Assembly: GCA_016927495.1 (NCBI GenBank)
Contig: JAFGMP010000260.1
Span: forward strand, 1-33,828
Length of the DNA: 33,828 bases
DNA from: Candidatus Latescibacterota bacterium
GTDB lineage: Bacteria; Latescibacterota; Latescibacteria; Latescibacterales; Latescibacteraceae
Direction: 5' to 3'
The notes under the pieces were generated by a model. That model worked only from the letters and a program-made list of their open reading frames with translations, searched no databases and had not been told where the DNA came from. Each line of letters opens with the position of its first letter. Within the stretch, counting starts at the first letter, position 1. The position numbers and the translations under genes were made by a program. Below are positions 23,889 to 32,171 of this stretch, one piece after another.

Positions 23889-26267
23889 ATGAGAAAAAGT
23901 TTATTTTTTGCTGTAATTTTGCCTTTTTTACTGATTATAGCATGTTCCGACAGTAATCCGACAGGGCCTGACGACAATGGTTCTGGCAGCGGCACCGTAC
24001 TCGAAACAAAAAAACAAAAAATTGATTCAGCGGGTGGCACTATAAGTCTTTCTGACGGTTCCAGTGTTGTGTTTCCTGCAGGTGCAATCAGTTCGCCGAC
24101 CGATTTTACCCTAAAGAAAATAGCGCCGGATTCATATTTCGATGGTGACGATCTGGAACGAATTGTACTTTCCTGCACCGGGAATGTGAACACATTCAAT
24201 TCAATGGTCGAGATTAGGGTGCCTCTTCCCGATGGTATGACGGCGGCCGATTCATCTCGTATCTTTGCAGGACTGATCGATGATGAATCCGGTGCGGTAA
24301 CGATTGAGCATACCGAAATCCGGATGATCGATAACAAACCTGTGCTGGTACTACCGACAAAGCATTTTTCAAATAGGTTGCTCGAATGGTTCGTAGGTCC
24401 TACACCGCCGGACAACTATGGTCCTCTTACGGTGACATATTTTAATCAGGGATCATCTAATTACTGTTGGGCTACATCACTGCAGATGGTTACAGAAGCG
24501 GTAAATCATGACAATAGCAATGAAATTTTCGATATAATAGGAAAAATGGGAGTCGATGAAAGTGGTATTACCGCCGGTAGTTTCCGATTCAGTTCCACTC
24601 TTGCGGGTATTGTGAGTTCACGAACCGGTGTGAAACCCGACCGTATGATCTGGGACTATATCAATGTGAATAACATGAAAGACTACCTGAAACGTGAAAT
24701 CGGAGTTCGCCAACATCCTGTGGCGCTCTTTAACGGTGTTTGGGAACATGCTGTTGTCATTGTAGGATATACCGGCAATACTTTTTACATCCATGACCCA
24801 GCCAGTACCACTAGTTCATCTATCGGTTATACCTCCAAAACATGGGATCAGATTGCCGGAGGGATTGGATTATTAACCAATATGGTGACGTTATCGATTC
24901 CCAAAAGCATTCAAAGCCCCGTAACCGATGTGACCGTAAACATAATGCCTGATGCGTTTGATTTTATCCGTCCCGCGGTCAAAGATGGTGAAAAATCGAA
25001 CTACTACCGGTTCAAATGGGATTATACGAAATCCGATGGCTACTCGTTTAAAGAGGATAATATAAAAGCAGTAGATGTGTTACCGGCAGAAGTGACCGTT
25101 CTTAAACAAACCGGTGACATCGAAATCTATAATGCATCGCGCACGGAATCGAAAACAGTTAGCGTGTGGATCGATATTTCAGCATCCGGTGCGCCAAAGG
25201 GTGAAGGTTATTATTCAGAGAACAAACTGGTTAATGTGGGACCAAATTCTCTTGCCACCATTTCTTTCGATGAGATAGAGGTCGATGAATTTCGCTGGAA
25301 TTCAGGTGGAAATACACAGTATCTGCTGAGCATTACCACACTTGTATCCAGTACTACAACCGACCGTGCTCAAATTTTCTTCAAGATACCGCCTGTTAAT
25401 CTTGAAATTGCGAAGATTTCGCCGGAATCGGGGAGTGTGGGAACGGAGGTCACCATCAAAGGTACCGGCTTCGGTATAGATAAGGATGCGTATTTGGTTA
25501 TTTTCGGAGTAGGCAGTTCTCTGGAAGTAAAGGCAACGGAGATTGTCTCGTGGAAGAGCAATGAAATAGTCGTGAAAGTACCTGCAAAAGCCTCGACAGG
25601 AAATATCGAGATCAGAGAAAATGTGTTTTTAAGTGATAAAAAAAGCAACGGCGTTCTGTTTACGATAACCGACAGTGTTACCTATTCCGCTACGGAAAAG
25701 AAAGACACGGTATGGAGTGAATACGGTACATTTGCTTCGTTTACCGCAAACTGGCAACTTACCGGGTCATATCCGGACACCACCATATACAATGATACCT
25801 ATACCATCGACCATTTTTTTAATGTGAAAACTCAGACGCCGGCAACGTTATTGGTTGATATATCGGCGAAACTTAAAATGGATACCCGTACGATTATCTC
25901 TGCATGGGACAGTACACAAATCGTACATGACTTTCATGATCTCAAACCGATCGATGCGATTTCCGATCCCGAAGATGACGAAACATGTATCCGTGTAAAC
26001 GGAACCTTTCCCTATACTGTCACCGGGACAAACGGCCATTTCACATTGGAATGTAACCTCAACCGGGGTGATTATTACCCGTACGATTATATACAGCTTA
26101 TGCCATTATTCGAGTATCAGATGGACACCCGCGTTTATTCAATCAAAGCGGCCAATTATGGAGCATTATTATCCACTGAGCTGAATAAGCGAAATGTTCT
26201 CAGACCTGTACCTATAAGTTTCAGAATCGGAGTCAATACCCGCTGGCAGTACTGGCCTGAGGAATAA
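23889..26267 (+). CDS. Lipoprotein with papain-like/C39-like cysteine peptidase and IPT/TIG domains
   Basis: The start at 23889 is preferred over 23775 because the product then opens with a normal lipoprotein signal (MRKSLFFAVILPFLLIIAC, lipobox Cys19), giving 792 residues. A Gly/Ser-rich linker precedes a ZU5-like beta domain (about 36-165; IDSAGGTISLSDGSSVVFPAGA). Next is a papain-like (C39-type) peptidase domain (about 180-345) with oxyanion Gln187 and Cys193 (YFNQGSSNYCWATS), His287 (WEHAVVIVGY) and Asp303 (IHDP), so all catalytic residues are present. An IPT/TIG domain follows around 550-635 (ISPESGSVGTEVTIKGTGFG), then a strand-rich tail of unknown type. It stands alone between two oppositely oriented operons. 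A surface-exposed peptidase or adhesin is likely; the target is unknown. Confidence 0.85.
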   Translation: MRKSLFFAVILPFLLIIACSDSNPTGPDDNGSGSGTVLETKKQKIDSAGGTISLSDGSSVVFPAGAISSPTDFTLKKIAPDSYFDGDDLERIVLSCTGNVNTFNSMVEIRVPLPDGMTAADSSRIFAGLIDDESGAVTIEHTEIRMIDNKPVLVLPTKHFSNRLLEWFVGPTPPDNYGPLTVTYFNQGSSNYCWATSLQMVTEAVNHDNSNEIFDIIGKMGVDESGITAGSFRFSSTLAGIVSSRTGVKPDRMIWDYINVNNMKDYLKREIGVRQHPVALFNGVWEHAVVIVGYTGNTFYIHDPASTTSSSIGYTSKTWDQIAGGIGLLTNMVTLSIPKSIQSPVTDVTVNIMPDAFDFIRPAVKDGEKSNYYRFKWDYTKSDGYSFKEDNIKAVDVLPAEVTVLKQTGDIEIYNASRTESKTVSVWIDISASGAPKGEGYYSENKLVNVGPNSLATISFDEIEVDEFRWNSGGNTQYLLSITTLVSSTTTDRAQIFFKIPPVNLEIAKISPESGSVGTEVTIKGTGFGIDKDAYLVIFGVGSSLEVKATEIVSWKSNEIVVKVPAKASTGNIEIRENVFLSDKKSNGVLFTITDSVTYSATEKKDTVWSEYGTFASFTANWQLTGSYPDTTIYNDTYTIDHFFNVKTQTPATLLVDISAKLKMDTRTIISAWDSTQIVHDFHDLKPIDAISDPEDDETCIRVNGTFPYTVTGTNGHFTLECNLNRGDYYPYDYIQLMPLFEYQMDTRVYSIKAANYGALLSTELNKRNVLRPVPISFRIGVNTRWQYWPEE

Positions 26268-26286
26268 AGATTTATCCGGTTATCCC

Positions 26287-26337
26287 CTTAGCTCAGCAGA
26301 ATTTGTTGCTTAAGTAGCTAAGTCATTGTTTTTATTT
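26287..26337 (+). terminator. Possible terminator after the cysteine-peptidase lipoprotein gene
   Basis: CTTAGCT at 26287-26293 pairs with AGCTAAG at 26316-26322, with a smaller AGCA/TGCT hairpin (26295-26298 with 26307-26310) inside. Five T occur at 26329-26333, but six bases separate them from the stem, so this is only a moderate candidate. Confidence 0.35.
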
Positions 26338-26340
26338 AAC

Positions 26341-26434
26341 TCACCCCCTCGTTCCCCCTCTCTTGAAAATAGAGGGGGATGACCACCCGACACGTTTTCC
26401 TTCTCTTGGCAAGAGAGAAGGGATTAGGGGATGA
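26341..26434. repeat. REP-like hairpin doublet with C-rich ends
   Basis: The ends TCACCCCCT (26341-26349) and AGGGGATGA (26426-26434) are inverted with one mismatch. Inside are two hairpins: CCCCCTCT/AGAGGGGG (26354-26361 with 26371-26378) and CCTTCTCT/AGAGAAGG (26399-26406 with 26414-26421). CACCCGA (26384-26390) also pairs with TCGGGTG (26437-26443) just outside. The layout is like bacterial interspersed REP doublets. Confidence 0.7.
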
Positions 26435-26556
26435 ATTCGGGTGTTGAGATGGGTTTCCAAGCTTAACAAAAGGGAAAACAGGAAAGATTTTTTTATAGGA
26501 CTGAATATATTCTTTTCCAATGTACTTCTGGCAAAATCCTTGGTTTTTTACTAATG

Positions 26557-26576
26557 CAACCAGTTTAAACAGGTTG
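26557..26576. other. 20-bp near-perfect palindrome
   Basis: CAACCAGTTTAAACAGGTTG is self-complementary except for one symmetric A:A mismatch pair. It could be a protein-binding site or part of a worn repeat, but it is far from any gene start, so a regulatory role is uncertain. Confidence 0.4.
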
Positions 26577-26677
26577 TTGTGGATTTATGGTCTCCTATAC
26601 AGGTCACAAATCTAATGAGTACACGATACGTCTCTGTGCAAATGAGTTAGGAGTTCCCTTATTAATAGTTTTTCGGG

Positions 26678-26700
26678 TCTTTGTGTCTTCGCGTTAATTT
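26678..26700. repeat. Fragment of a dispersed noncoding repeat
   Basis: The segment beginning TCTTTGTGTCTTCGCGTTAA resembles the reverse complement of 9990-10018. It lies directly beyond the stop codon of the ABC permease gene. Confidence 0.35.
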
Positions 26701-26714
26701 TTTTAAAAATATCT

Positions 26715-27449
26715 TCAATCAAGCAGCAACAGGGTTCTTTTGAACCGCGAAATGGCTAATTTCAGCAGCAGAAAGTTTACAATAATCAGTAACCCCAAAA
26801 CCATCATCATTACCTGGAAAAAACCGGCAAGATTTAGCATTCCGGCGATTGTATTTTTCATCCCGGAAGGCATAAACTCCGATATAATTCCCGGTGTGAA
26901 AACGATTACAATCAGTCCGATAGTGAGTGTCTGATGTGCCTGACGGACTGTCGATGCTCTGAGAGAAATAATGATACCGATGCATGAGGCACAACATGCG
27001 AGCAAAACGCTCAGTATCAAACCTGAAACAAAAATATCCGGTTCATAAAACACAAAATACCCGTCCCAGTGTGAAATATTGACGGTTATAAGGCCGAGAA
27101 AAATGACGATAACCGTTATGATAAGCGCGTAACACATCGCAGCGCAAATTTTCCCGAAAAGTATGGTTTTGTCCGAAAGACGGCTGGCAAGAAGCGTTTC
27201 GAGTGTGTGTCGTTCACGTTCACCGGCGAAAGAATCGGCAATCACTGCCACTACCATCATAATGGGTACAAACGCCCACGCCAACAATGAAAACGGCGTT
27301 TCGATCCATATCAGCCCGGTCTGCATCGGGAACAGAACGCCGAGAATCGTTGTGGGGATCAACATCATGATTACAGTTCCGCGCACAGTCCCGCGCTGAT
27401 GCAAAAATTCTTTGTATTCCTTCCACATGATGGAAAGTATATCGGTCAT
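26715..27449 (-). CDS. ABC-2 type transporter permease
   Basis: The 244-residue protein has six predicted membrane helices and the ABC-2 layout: a cytosolic N-terminus (MTDILSIMWKEYKEFLHQRG), the first helix pair, then the ADSFAGERERHTLETLLASRLSD loop (about 67-89) typical of ABC-2 and NatB-like permeases. Its start overlaps the stop of the ATPase gene by 4 nt (ATGA), so the two form an exporter. The cargo is unknown. They sit at the far end of the gal operon, 13 nt beyond the symporter; whether they serve sugar metabolism or are just co-transcribed is unclear. Confidence 0.88.
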   Translation of the reverse strand: MTDILSIMWKEYKEFLHQRGTVRGTVIMMLIPTTILGVLFPMQTGLIWIETPFSLLAWAFVPIMMVVAVIADSFAGERERHTLETLLASRLSDKTILFGKICAAMCYALIITVIVIFLGLITVNISHWDGYFVFYEPDIFVSGLILSVLLACCASCIGIIISLRASTVRQAHQTLTIGLIVIVFTPGIISEFMPSGMKNTIAGMLNLAGFFQVMMMVLGLLIIVNFLLLKLAISRFKRTLLLLD

Positions 27450-28381
27450 TTCTTTTCTTCCTCCATCAGTTTGAGGAATGCTTCTTCAAGGCTTGCAGCG
27501 CCTTTGCGTATTTCCTCGATTTGTATGCCTTCCTGAACCATGAATTTCACAAGAGGTGCAATCGATATATCACAGGTCAGCGAAATAATTAGCCGTGATC
27601 CGTTCATGGAAGTAGTTACGACTTCCGGCCTTTGATTCAATGCAACCAGTGCTCTTTCGGTAAAACCGCTTCCGAAAACTTCTACCTTTGCCTTGCCAGC
27701 ACGGGCGCGTAATTCATCGGGATGACCCACAACAAGGAGTTTACCGCGATTGATGACACCTACCTGATTGCAGAGCTTTTCCGCTTCCGCCAGATTGTGT
27801 GTAGTCAGAAACACAGTTAAACCTTCACGGTTAACCAGTGCGGCGAGGTCATCACGGAGAGCCGCCGCCGCTACCGGATCGAGACCGGCGGTAGGTTCAT
27901 CGAGGAAAACCATCGATGGGCGGTGAAACAGGGCGCGTGAGACCGCAAGTTTCTGTTTCATGCCACGGCTCCATGTTCCGACACGTTCCTTACGGTGATC
28001 CCATAGGTCAAGCGGCGTGAGAAGCTCTTTTATTCGTGTGATGCGTTCATGGGACGGCATAAGCCAGACGCGGCCATAAAAATCGAGGTTTTCCTCGGCG
28101 CTCAAACGCTCATAAAGCCCGGTATATTCGAGTAAAGCTCCTGATCGGAGACGTATTTCATCTGCATTAGAGCGAATATCATACCCGAGTACCTGTGCAT
28201 CGCCTGCAGTGGGATCGAGAAGGCCCAGAAGCAACCGTAACGTTGTGGTTTTACCTGATCCATTCGGGCCCAGAAATCCGAATACGATTCCTTCCGGAAC
28301 TTCTATGGTCAACTTATCGAGCGCTCTGACGTTACTGAAATCACGAGTGAGGGCAGAAGTACGTATTGCCGTTATACTCAT
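27446..28381 (-). CDS. ABC transporter ATP-binding protein
   Basis: The 311-residue ATPase has Walker A GPNGSGKTT (38-46), a signature WSRGMKQK (137-144, in place of LSGGQ), Walker B MVFLDEP (157-163) and the switch His195 (FLTTHNL). The C-terminal 90 residues after the ATPase core look like the extra domain of exporter ATPases of the CcmA/DrrA/NatA type. It begins 13 nt after the symporter gene and overlaps the permease by 4 nt. With the ABC-2 permease it should form an exporter with a 2+2 arrangement. Cargo cannot be read from the sequence. Confidence 0.92.
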   Translation of the reverse strand: MSITAIRTSALTRDFSNVRALDKLTIEVPEGIVFGFLGPNGSGKTTTLRLLLGLLDPTAGDAQVLGYDIRSNADEIRLRSGALLEYTGLYERLSAEENLDFYGRVWLMPSHERITRIKELLTPLDLWDHRKERVGTWSRGMKQKLAVSRALFHRPSMVFLDEPTAGLDPVAAAALRDDLAALVNREGLTVFLTTHNLAEAEKLCNQVGVINRGKLLVVGHPDELRARAGKAKVEVFGSGFTERALVALNQRPEVVTTSMNGSRLIISLTCDISIAPLVKFMVQEGIQIEEIRKGAASLEEAFLKLMEEEKK

Positions 28382-28394
28382 TGAAATATGCCAT

Positions 28395-29930
28395 TTACCA
28401 GAAAATGATATAAAGAACCAGCGTGATAATAATTATTGCTGTACCAAGACCAATTATCGACGGAGCCGGTTTCATATCGAAATCTTTTCGTACCGGCATT
28501 TCTTTCGGTTTGGTCAAAGGACTGATAACGGTGATAATTGCCATAACCGCAAGTAAAATCCCAAAGGTTATTGCCATTCTGTTAAGAAACGCTATCTCGT
28601 TGAAAAATTTCAGCAGAAAACCGTAAATGGGAACATTCAAAAGCAGCGCCGTGACTCCTGCCGCAGGGGGAGTTTTGGCAATGATCAATCCGAAAACAAA
28701 TGCGGCAAGAATACCGGGGGAGATAAAACCCTGGAACTCCTGAATAAAATTAAAAATTCCCTTGAATCTGTCGGCTCCGAGTTGCGGCGCAATTAAACAT
28801 CCAATAACAACGAATACCATAGTCATGATTCGTCCGACAGTGACCAGCGTTTTTTGGGAGGTGTTTTTTTTGAAATGGCGTTTGTATAAATCCATGGTGA
28901 AAATTGTCGATGCCGAGTTGAGCATCGATGCAAGAGAACTGATAACCGCTCCCGAAATGGCAGCGAAAATAAATCCCCGGATTCCGACAGGTATCAGATT
29001 TTTTATCAAAAGCGGATATGCGGCATCACTTGTTACGGTGAGTTGATCTTTGTATAATTGCGCTGCCATAATACCCGGAAAGATTATTATAAACGGTATG
29101 GTCAGTTTAAGGCCTGCCGCAAAGAGTATGCCGATTTGGCCCTGTTTAAGGCTTTGGGCAGCAAGTGTCCGCTGGGTTATATATTGATTAAGTCCCCAGT
29201 AATAAAAATTTGGAATCCACAGGCCCAAAACAAGAGCGGTCCATGGAATGACCGAATGGTCGCTGGGTAGTATCATGTGCAGTTTTTCGGAGTTGTTTTC
29301 AAAGAAATTACCAACACCGCCGACAGCATTGAAACTCAAAACCAGCGTAATCGCACCTCCGATTATCAATGCCGATCCCTGAAACAGGTCTGCCCATGCG
29401 ACAGCTTTCAATCCGCCCCAGGTCGTATACAGGGCAGCTATTCCACCGATAAGCCAGACAGCATGAATAAGTTTCATATCAAAAATAGTATTGAGGGTCA
29501 ATGCTCCGGAATAAACAACAGCCGCAATGGTAACAAAAACATAAATGAGCACCGTATAAAAAGCCATAATGGCCCGTGCCGCTGCATTATATCGGTATTC
29601 AAGATACTCGGGGATGGTATAAATGCCACTTTTCAGGAATTTGGGGAGGAAAAAAATGGCGACGATCACCAGTGTTATCGCTGCCATCCACTCATAACTT
29701 GCAACTGCAAAGCCCGAAATTCCGGCACCTTGCCCGGACATTCCTACAAAATGTTCGGTCGAAATGTTGGCAGCAATCAGCGAAAGACCGATCAGAGGCC
29801 AATGCAGCCCACGGCTGGCAAGAAAAAAATCCTCACCGGTTTCTTCCTTACGGCTTTTGTACAGACTGGTTCCGATTGCCACAACAAAAAAAGCAAAGAA
29901 AATTCCAATATCGAGTATACTCAGTTCCAT
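28395..29930 (-). CDS. Sodium/solute symporter (SSS family), probably for galactose
   Basis: The start at 29930 is chosen because AAGGAG lies 8 nt upstream; the ATG at 29936 would be only 2 nt from it. The 511-residue protein has about 13-14 membrane helices with SSS features: EDFFLASRGLHWPLIGLSLIAANISTE (33-59 region), YTIPEYLEYRYN (about 113-124), YTTWGGLKAVAWADLFQG (about 169-186), WGLNQYITQRTLAAQSLKQG and the Ser-rich SGAVISSLASMLNSASTIFTMD. SSS members of the SGLT type take up sugars with Na+. Its place directly after galK (26-nt gap) makes galactose the best guess for substrate, but SSS substrates are not readable from sequence. Confidence 0.9.
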   Translation of the reverse strand: MELSILDIGIFFAFFVVAIGTSLYKSRKEETGEDFFLASRGLHWPLIGLSLIAANISTEHFVGMSGQGAGISGFAVASYEWMAAITLVIVAIFFLPKFLKSGIYTIPEYLEYRYNAAARAIMAFYTVLIYVFVTIAAVVYSGALTLNTIFDMKLIHAVWLIGGIAALYTTWGGLKAVAWADLFQGSALIIGGAITLVLSFNAVGGVGNFFENNSEKLHMILPSDHSVIPWTALVLGLWIPNFYYWGLNQYITQRTLAAQSLKQGQIGILFAAGLKLTIPFIIIFPGIMAAQLYKDQLTVTSDAAYPLLIKNLIPVGIRGFIFAAISGAVISSLASMLNSASTIFTMDLYKRHFKKNTSQKTLVTVGRIMTMVFVVIGCLIAPQLGADRFKGIFNFIQEFQGFISPGILAAFVFGLIIAKTPPAAGVTALLLNVPIYGFLLKFFNEIAFLNRMAITFGILLAVMAIITVISPLTKPKEMPVRKDFDMKPAPSIIGLGTAIIIITLVLYIIFW

Positions 29931-29956
29931 GTACATGACTCCTTATAAGCCAATGT

Positions 29957-31141
29957 TTATGCCTTTTTAATTATATGAGCGCCATCAGAAATTCTGATAG
30001 GCCAGATTTCCGCTTTTGTGCCCGCAGGCAAAGTTACAGGTTTATAGGATTGTTGTATTGCTTGTTCCGCTGCATATATCTGAGTATTTTTTATAAGAGA
30101 TATAACGCATCCTCCAAAACCACCGCCGGTCATACGTGCTCCGGCAACTCCGTCCACTTCAGACAATATTTCAACCAGCATATCCAACTCTTTACATGAA
30201 ACCTCGAAATCATCTCTAAGGCTTTCATGTGATTGATACAGGCATGTACCAACAGTATTAATATCTCCTGCCTGAAGAGCTTCAACGGTGTTCAACACCC
30301 GGTCATTTTCGGTGATGATATGTTTTATTCTGCGAAAAACTATCGGATCACATGATTTTTTAAGCGGTCTCAGGTCTTCAATGGTTATATCTCTCAAACC
30401 TTGGATGTTTCGCTCGGGAAACACACTTTGAGCAAATTTCAAACCTTCTTCGCATTCCTGTCGTCTGCGGTTATATTCGGAATCCACAAGACCGCGGCGT
30501 TTCATCGAATCAATGACAAGCCACGAGTATCCCGGTGTGCTCATGGTAATGGTTTTTATTGAAAGATCGGTGCAGTCTATAAGAACTGCATGGTCTTTTT
30601 TGCCCGATCTGGATATATACTGATCCATAATTCCGCAATTCATACCCACAAAATCGTTTTCAGCTTTCTGGCACAGCAGCGCTGCATCAGCATCAGAGAG
30701 TTTGAATTGCTGCAATCCTTCAATTGCGGTAAGCACTGCCATTTCAAACGCGGCGGAGGAGGACAGGCCAGAACCGATGGGAACAGTACCGCCCACGACG
30801 AACCGGAAGCCCTGCAAGGGATGACCTGCATTTTCAAGCTCGGACAGCACTCCCAGCACATACCTGAACCAGGATACAGGATGCGCCGGATCATATGATC
30901 CGACGGTGCACGATGCTTCATTTCGGTAATCGACAGAATATCCGCTGATGGTATTATCCAAAGTTTCTGACACGGCGAAAATTATTTCACGGTCTATTGC
31001 AACGGGAAGCACGAAACCACCGGTATAATCCGTATGTTCGCCGATAAGGTTGACCCGTCCCGGTGCAGTGGCTATAACCTCAGGTTCGGACGACCATTTG
31101 TTTTTAAACGTATCAGTTACCTGTTTAAGAAGATTATTCAT
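29957..31141 (-). CDS. galK: Galactokinase
   Basis: GalK phosphorylates alpha-D-galactose with ATP to galactose-1-phosphate, the first Leloir step. The start at 31141 is preferred: GAGG lies 8 nt before it, while the ATG at 31189 would overlap galE and add 16 atypical residues. The 394-residue protein shows the galactokinase signature GRVNLIGEHTDYTGGF (28-43), the GHMP ATP loop PIGSGLSSSAAFE (121-133), the catalytic-base region CGIMDQYIS (Asp173) and the C-terminal GARMTGGGFGGC. Length is normal for the family. It lies 31 nt after galE and 26 nt before the symporter gene, in one operon. Confidence 0.97.
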   Translation of the reverse strand: MNNLLKQVTDTFKNKWSSEPEVIATAPGRVNLIGEHTDYTGGFVLPVAIDREIIFAVSETLDNTISGYSVDYRNEASCTVGSYDPAHPVSWFRYVLGVLSELENAGHPLQGFRFVVGGTVPIGSGLSSSAAFEMAVLTAIEGLQQFKLSDADAALLCQKAENDFVGMNCGIMDQYISRSGKKDHAVLIDCTDLSIKTITMSTPGYSWLVIDSMKRRGLVDSEYNRRRQECEEGLKFAQSVFPERNIQGLRDITIEDLRPLKKSCDPIVFRRIKHIITENDRVLNTVEALQAGDINTVGTCLYQSHESLRDDFEVSCKELDMLVEILSEVDGVAGARMTGGGFGGCVISLIKNTQIYAAEQAIQQSYKPVTLPAGTKAEIWPIRISDGAHIIKKA

Positions 31142-31172
31142 ATAAAGTACCTCAAAATGTGTTTCATAAATA

Positions 31173-32171
31173 TTATTTTTCATACCCATGAGGGAATCGC
31201 TGTTTCCATTCCCATGCGGAAAAGACTATATCGTCGAGGCTGCTCAAATCTTTTTTCCAGTTAAGCACATCGTGCGCTTTAGCAGGGGAGGCAACGAGTT
31301 CCGGTGAGTCACCCGGGCGGCGTTCGGTTATCTCATAGGGCACTTCACGTCCGGTAACACGTTCCACGGTATGGATGACTTCCAAAACGGAATATCCGGT
31401 TCCGGTACCGAGATTGAAAATATCGCTTGAACCACCGTTTAGCATATATGAAACGGCGCACATATGGGCCTGCGCAAGATCACGTACATGAATATAGTCT
31501 CTGATACAGCTGCCGTCTACAGTGTCGTAATCATCACCGAATACTTTCAGGGGAATGCCTGTATCAATCGCTCTAAATATAAGTGGTATAAGATGTGATT
31601 CTGGATCATGATCCTCGCCGTAAAATCCGTGGGCGCCACCTGCGTTAAAGTATCTGAGCGATACGAATTTAAAACCGTAAGCCCGGTCGAAGTCTTTAAG
31701 AATGGTTTCGACCATCATTTTGCTTTGACCGTACGGATTAATCGGAGCAAGACGTGCCTTTTCTGTCAGTGGTACAAATTCCGGGTAGCCGTACACTGCG
31801 GCGGTTGATGAAAATACCATACCTTTGACCCCGTGTTCAGCCAATTTATTAATTAAACTGATGGATTTAACAAGATTATTGTCATAAAACAGGGAAGGTT
31901 CCCGTACCGATATACCGACCTCGATGAATGCGGCAAAATGCATGGCAAAATCGATTCCCTGAGAGCAAATTTTGTCAACAGCGGAACTATCGGCTATATC
32001 TGCTTGAATATACCGGGCATCAGGATGAATTGCATCAGAATGGCCTGAGGAAAAGTTGTCGATAACGGTGACATTATGCCCGGCCTCAATAAGAGATGCG
32101 GTAGTAACACTGCCGATGTATCCTGCACCGCCGGCGACCAGAATATTGAGCGATGTATTAGTTACTGTCAT
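31173..32171 (-). CDS. galE: UDP-glucose 4-epimerase
   Basis: GalE interconverts UDP-galactose and UDP-glucose with bound NAD+. The 332-residue short-chain dehydrogenase-type protein has the NAD loop GGAGYIG (14-20), the VFSSTAAVYG strand (119-128) and the Tyr147-xxx-Lys151 pair (NPYGQSK), plus IRDYIHVRDLAQAH and the family's RRPGDSPELVASP near the end. Length is usual for bacterial GalE. Its ATG overlaps the galT stop by 4 nt (ATGA), so translation is probably coupled, and galK follows 31 nt later. Assignment as galactose epimerase rests on context as well as sequence; related 4-epimerases for other UDP-sugars look similar. Confidence 0.95.
   Translation of the reverse strand: MTVTNTSLNILVAGGAGYIGSVTTASLIEAGHNVTVIDNFSSGHSDAIHPDARYIQADIADSSAVDKICSQGIDFAMHFAAFIEVGISVREPSLFYDNNLVKSISLINKLAEHGVKGMVFSSTAAVYGYPEFVPLTEKARLAPINPYGQSKMMVETILKDFDRAYGFKFVSLRYFNAGGAHGFYGEDHDPESHLIPLIFRAIDTGIPLKVFGDDYDTVDGSCIRDYIHVRDLAQAHMCAVSYMLNGGSSDIFNLGTGTGYSVLEVIHTVERVTGREVPYEITERRPGDSPELVASPAKAHDVLNWKKDLSSLDDIVFSAWEWKQRFPHGYEK

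Larger units (their letters stand above)
26268..26714. other. Noncoding gap with repeats between convergent genes
   Basis: This 447-bp gap lies between the 3' ends of the lipoprotein gene (plus) and the ABC permease gene (minus). It contains a possible terminator, a C-rich hairpin doublet (26341-26434), a 20-bp palindrome (26557-26576) and a worn dispersed repeat (26678-26700). No ORF with coding character was seen. Confidence 0.6.

Noticed and set aside
31142-31189. Longer galK starting inside galE
   Set aside because: The extra 16 residues are not part of the galactokinase fold and GAGG lies upstream of the ATG at 31141.
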